Below are positions 4,275 through 5,849 of a stretch of 5,849 bases of DNA, piece after piece. How positions within the stretch are numbered: position 1 is the first letter of the stretch; every line of letters begins with the position of its first letter. Source of the stretch: Rickettsiales bacterium (GTDB taxonomy: Bacteria > Pseudomonadota > Alphaproteobacteria > Rickettsiales > UBA1997); contig JAITAR010000059.1 of assembly GCA_031284025.1 (NCBI GenBank), positions 1-5,849 on the forward strand, in the 5' to 3' direction. The position numbers and the translations under genes are program-made. Below the pieces are notes generated by a model that did not search any database, had not been told where the DNA came from, and worked only from the letters and a program-made list of their open reading frames with translations.

Positions 4275-5849
4275 ATTTTTAATATCGTAGCGGTGGGCAG
4301 AGCCAAAGCTGAAGATGTGAATGATTTTGATGAACTGAAAGATGCCATCACGAATGAGAAAAAAAATATAATAAATGTAAAGCAAGACATACCCTTCACC
4401 AATGAAATAGTAATAAATCGTAGCAACCTCACCATCTCCGGACCGAGCAAAGATGTAGCGGGTCTGCTGTATGGAGGAGGCAATCATAAACTTCTTACAT
4501 TTGGAGAAAATGCAAAAAATATTTCATTGAAAAATCTACATTTCGAAGGAGGCCATGATAATAGACCAAGATTCATTGATGGTGAAACTAATCCGGAGGC
4601 AGGCGGCGGGGCCATTAACCTCAGAAAGGGAACTGAAGCCATCCTAGAAAATATTACCTTCAGCAACAGTCAGACTGCAACCGACGGAGGAGCTATCTGC
4701 TCCCGGGGAATTGACAACAACAGAAATTCACTAACCTTTGGAGGACTAGCAACCTTTAAAAACAACAGTAGCGCAGGCGAGGGAGGAGCTATCTATGGCG
4801 GCAATGAAACAAAACTGACCTTCGGCGGAGATGTAACTTTCACAGAAAATAGTTCTGACGGCCATGGTGGAGCCATCCGTTCCTCGGGAGAGAATGCCGC
4901 CGACATAAATATTTTGAAATTTGAAGGAAATGCTAACTTTGTGGGAAATAGCACCACTAAAGGCGGCTTTGGTAACGGTGGAGCCATCTCCGTCGTAAAT
5001 TCATCACTAACCTTTGGAGGGCTAGCAACCTTTAGAGGCAACAGTAGCGGAAGCAATGGTGGAGCTATCTATGGCGGTGATAGAACAAAACTGATCTTCG
5101 GCGGAGAGGTAATTTTCACAGAAAATAGTTCTGACGGCCATGGTGGAGCCATCCGTTCCTGGGGAGAGAATGCCGTCGACATAAATATTTTGAAATTTGA
5201 AGGAAATGCTAACTTTGTGGGAAATAGCACCACTAAAGGCGGCTTTGGTAACGGTGGAGCCATCTCCGTTGAAAATTCATCACTAACCTTTGGAGGACTA
5301 GCAACTTTTAAAAACAACAGAAGCGCAGGTCAGGGAGGAGTTATCTATGGCCGTATTGGAACAGAACTGATCTTCGGCGGAGATGTAATTTTCACAGAAA
5401 ATAGTTCTGACGGCGATGGTGGAGCCATCCGTTCCTTGGGAGAGAATGCCACTAACAAAAATATTTTGAAATTTGAAGGAAATGCTATCTTTGTGGGAAA
5501 TAGCGCCACTGAAGGCAACAATGGTTACGGTGGAGCCATCTACGCCGAAAATTCATCACTAACCTTTGGAGGACTAGCAACCTTTGAAAACAACAGAGCA
5601 AGAAATGGCGGAGCTATTTTTGCCTCTGACGGCTCATCTATAGAGTTCAGAGATGGTCTTCGTCTCATTGAAAATACTACGGGAAACACAGACAGTGGAG
5701 CTCTGCATATGTGGGGAAACTCCAACGGTAAACTAGCCACCATTACTATAGTACAGAAAAATCCACTGGTGCCAACGGAATTCAGAGGAAATACATCGGG
5801 AAATGGTGGACATAATGCTGTCTTTATGCAGTATTACTCCCAACTGAAT
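4224..5849 (+). CDS. Large Pmp-type repeat surface protein, probable autotransporter passenger (3' end outside window)
   Basis: The frame is open from 4224 to the last base (542 codons, no stop). Residues 1-29 form a signal peptide: K3 and R10, hydrophobic SLAIAIIFNIVAV, and AKA before the predicted cut at E30. Residues 30-110 look like the cap and first turns of a right-handed beta-helix (TISG, LYGGGNHK, ISLKNLHF). The rest is packed with the chlamydial Pmp tetrapeptides: GGAI or close variants about a dozen times and FxxN (FKNN, FTEN, FVGN, FRGN, FENN) about ten times, in a 92-residue tandem period. Pmp proteins are autotransported adhesins; here the barrel would lie beyond 5849 and cannot be confirmed. 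AGAAGG (4212-4217) is 6 nt before the ATG; an in-frame ATG at 4218 touches the Shine-Dalgarno and is less likely. It shares its signal peptide with the gene at 1-88. Confidence 0.88.
   Translation, partial: MTKLANFVFRSSLAIAIIFNIVAVGRAKAEDVNDFDELKDAITNEKKNIINVKQDIPFTNEIVINRSNLTISGPSKDVAGLLYGGGNHKLLTFGENAKNISLKNLHFEGGHDNRPRFIDGETNPEAGGGAINLRKGTEAILENITFSNSQTATDGGAICSRGIDNNRNSLTFGGLATFKNNSSAGEGGAIYGGNETKLTFGGDVTFTENSSDGHGGAIRSSGENAADINILKFEGNANFVGNSTTKGGFGNGGAISVVNSSLTFGGLATFRGNSSGSNGGAIYGGDRTKLIFGGEVIFTENSSDGHGGAIRSWGENAVDINILKFEGNANFVGNSTTKGGFGNGGAISVENSSLTFGGLATFKNNRSAGQGGVIYGRIGTELIFGGDVIFTENSSDGDGGAIRSLGENATNKNILKFEGNAIFVGNSATEGNNGYGGAIYAENSSLTFGGLATFENNRARNGGAIFASDGSSIEFRDGLRLIENTTGNTDSGALHMWGNSNGKLATITIVQKNPLVPTEFRGNTSGNGGHNAVFMQYYSQLN
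4731..5620 (+). repeat. 276-bp in-frame tandem repeat (three units plus start of a fourth)
   Basis: CTAACCTTTGGAGG recurs, with at most the last base changed at full copies, at 4731, 5007, 5283 and 5559, exactly 276 bp (92 codons) apart each time. Each unit carries three GGAI-type and three FxxN motifs, so three beta-helix sub-repeats form one higher-order unit. The word GGTGGAGCCATC recurs at 4866, 4977, 5142 and 5253 with matching phase. Units 1 and 2 are close: 11 differences over about 206 bp, and only 2 between 4841 and 4993 against the next copy. Unit 3 is more diverged, and the fourth decays after about 60 bp. Confidence 0.93.

Noticed and set aside
4731..5620. Regularly spaced repeats as a possible CRISPR array
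   Set aside because: Period is 276 bp, the whole repeat is coding and in frame, and there are no short palindromic repeats with unique spacers.
4793..5743. Repeated minus-strand frames antisense to the Pmp repeat (PPKVSDEF and MAPPLPKPP motifs)
   Set aside because: They repeat only because the plus-strand coding repeat does. They have no Shine-Dalgarno, and the plus frame has a signal peptide and protein-family motifs.

Overview
The window looks like part of a small, AT-leaning alphaproteobacterial genome, probably an obligate intracellular member of the Rickettsiales. Three things support this: S9 and L13 cores of alphaproteobacterial type, an OmpR-type regulator close to the rickettsial PetR/OmpR type with no kinase beside it, and housekeeping genes interleaved with a surface-protein family. 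The order is inferred, and I do not name a genus.

Layout. Positions 1-88 (minus strand) hold the first 29 codons of a secreted surface protein that runs off the left edge. Positions 89-336 have no convincing gene; they carry that gene's promoter, an imperfect hairpin and a weak candidate tRNA promoter. A tRNA-Arg(UCU) with encoded CCA lies at 337-413. A good sigma70-type promoter (466-494) and a leader of about 140 nt precede rplM-rpsI (L13-S9, 637-1817); S9 carries an unusual charged N-terminal extension of about 100 residues. Facing it on the minus strand, in transcription order, are grpE (3591-2989), iscU (2966-2580) and an orphan OmpR-type response regulator (2536-1847). Downstream on the plus strand is an outer-membrane beta-barrel C-terminus that looks like the stump of an autotransporter (open frame 3544-4152). 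It is followed by the start of a large protein with chlamydial Pmp-type repeats (4224 to beyond the right edge, 542 codons seen), built on a 276-bp tandem repeat. This largest gene has no stop codon within the window.

How it fits together. The two edge genes are paralogues. They share a near-identical Shine-Dalgarno, start and signal-peptide segment (58 of 63 aligned bases plus one 3-nt gap) and the same TATTATCC box 32-33 bp before the first ATG. They point outward, so the housekeeping block sits between inverted copies of a surface-gene 5' module. With the barrel stump, this suggests a Pmp-like family that has duplicated, recombined and decayed around conserved genes. GrpE beside IscU is a plausible functional pair (chaperone cycle and Fe-S scaffold). 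It is made more interesting because this IscU has LPKVK in place of the canonical LPPVK chaperone-recognition motif.
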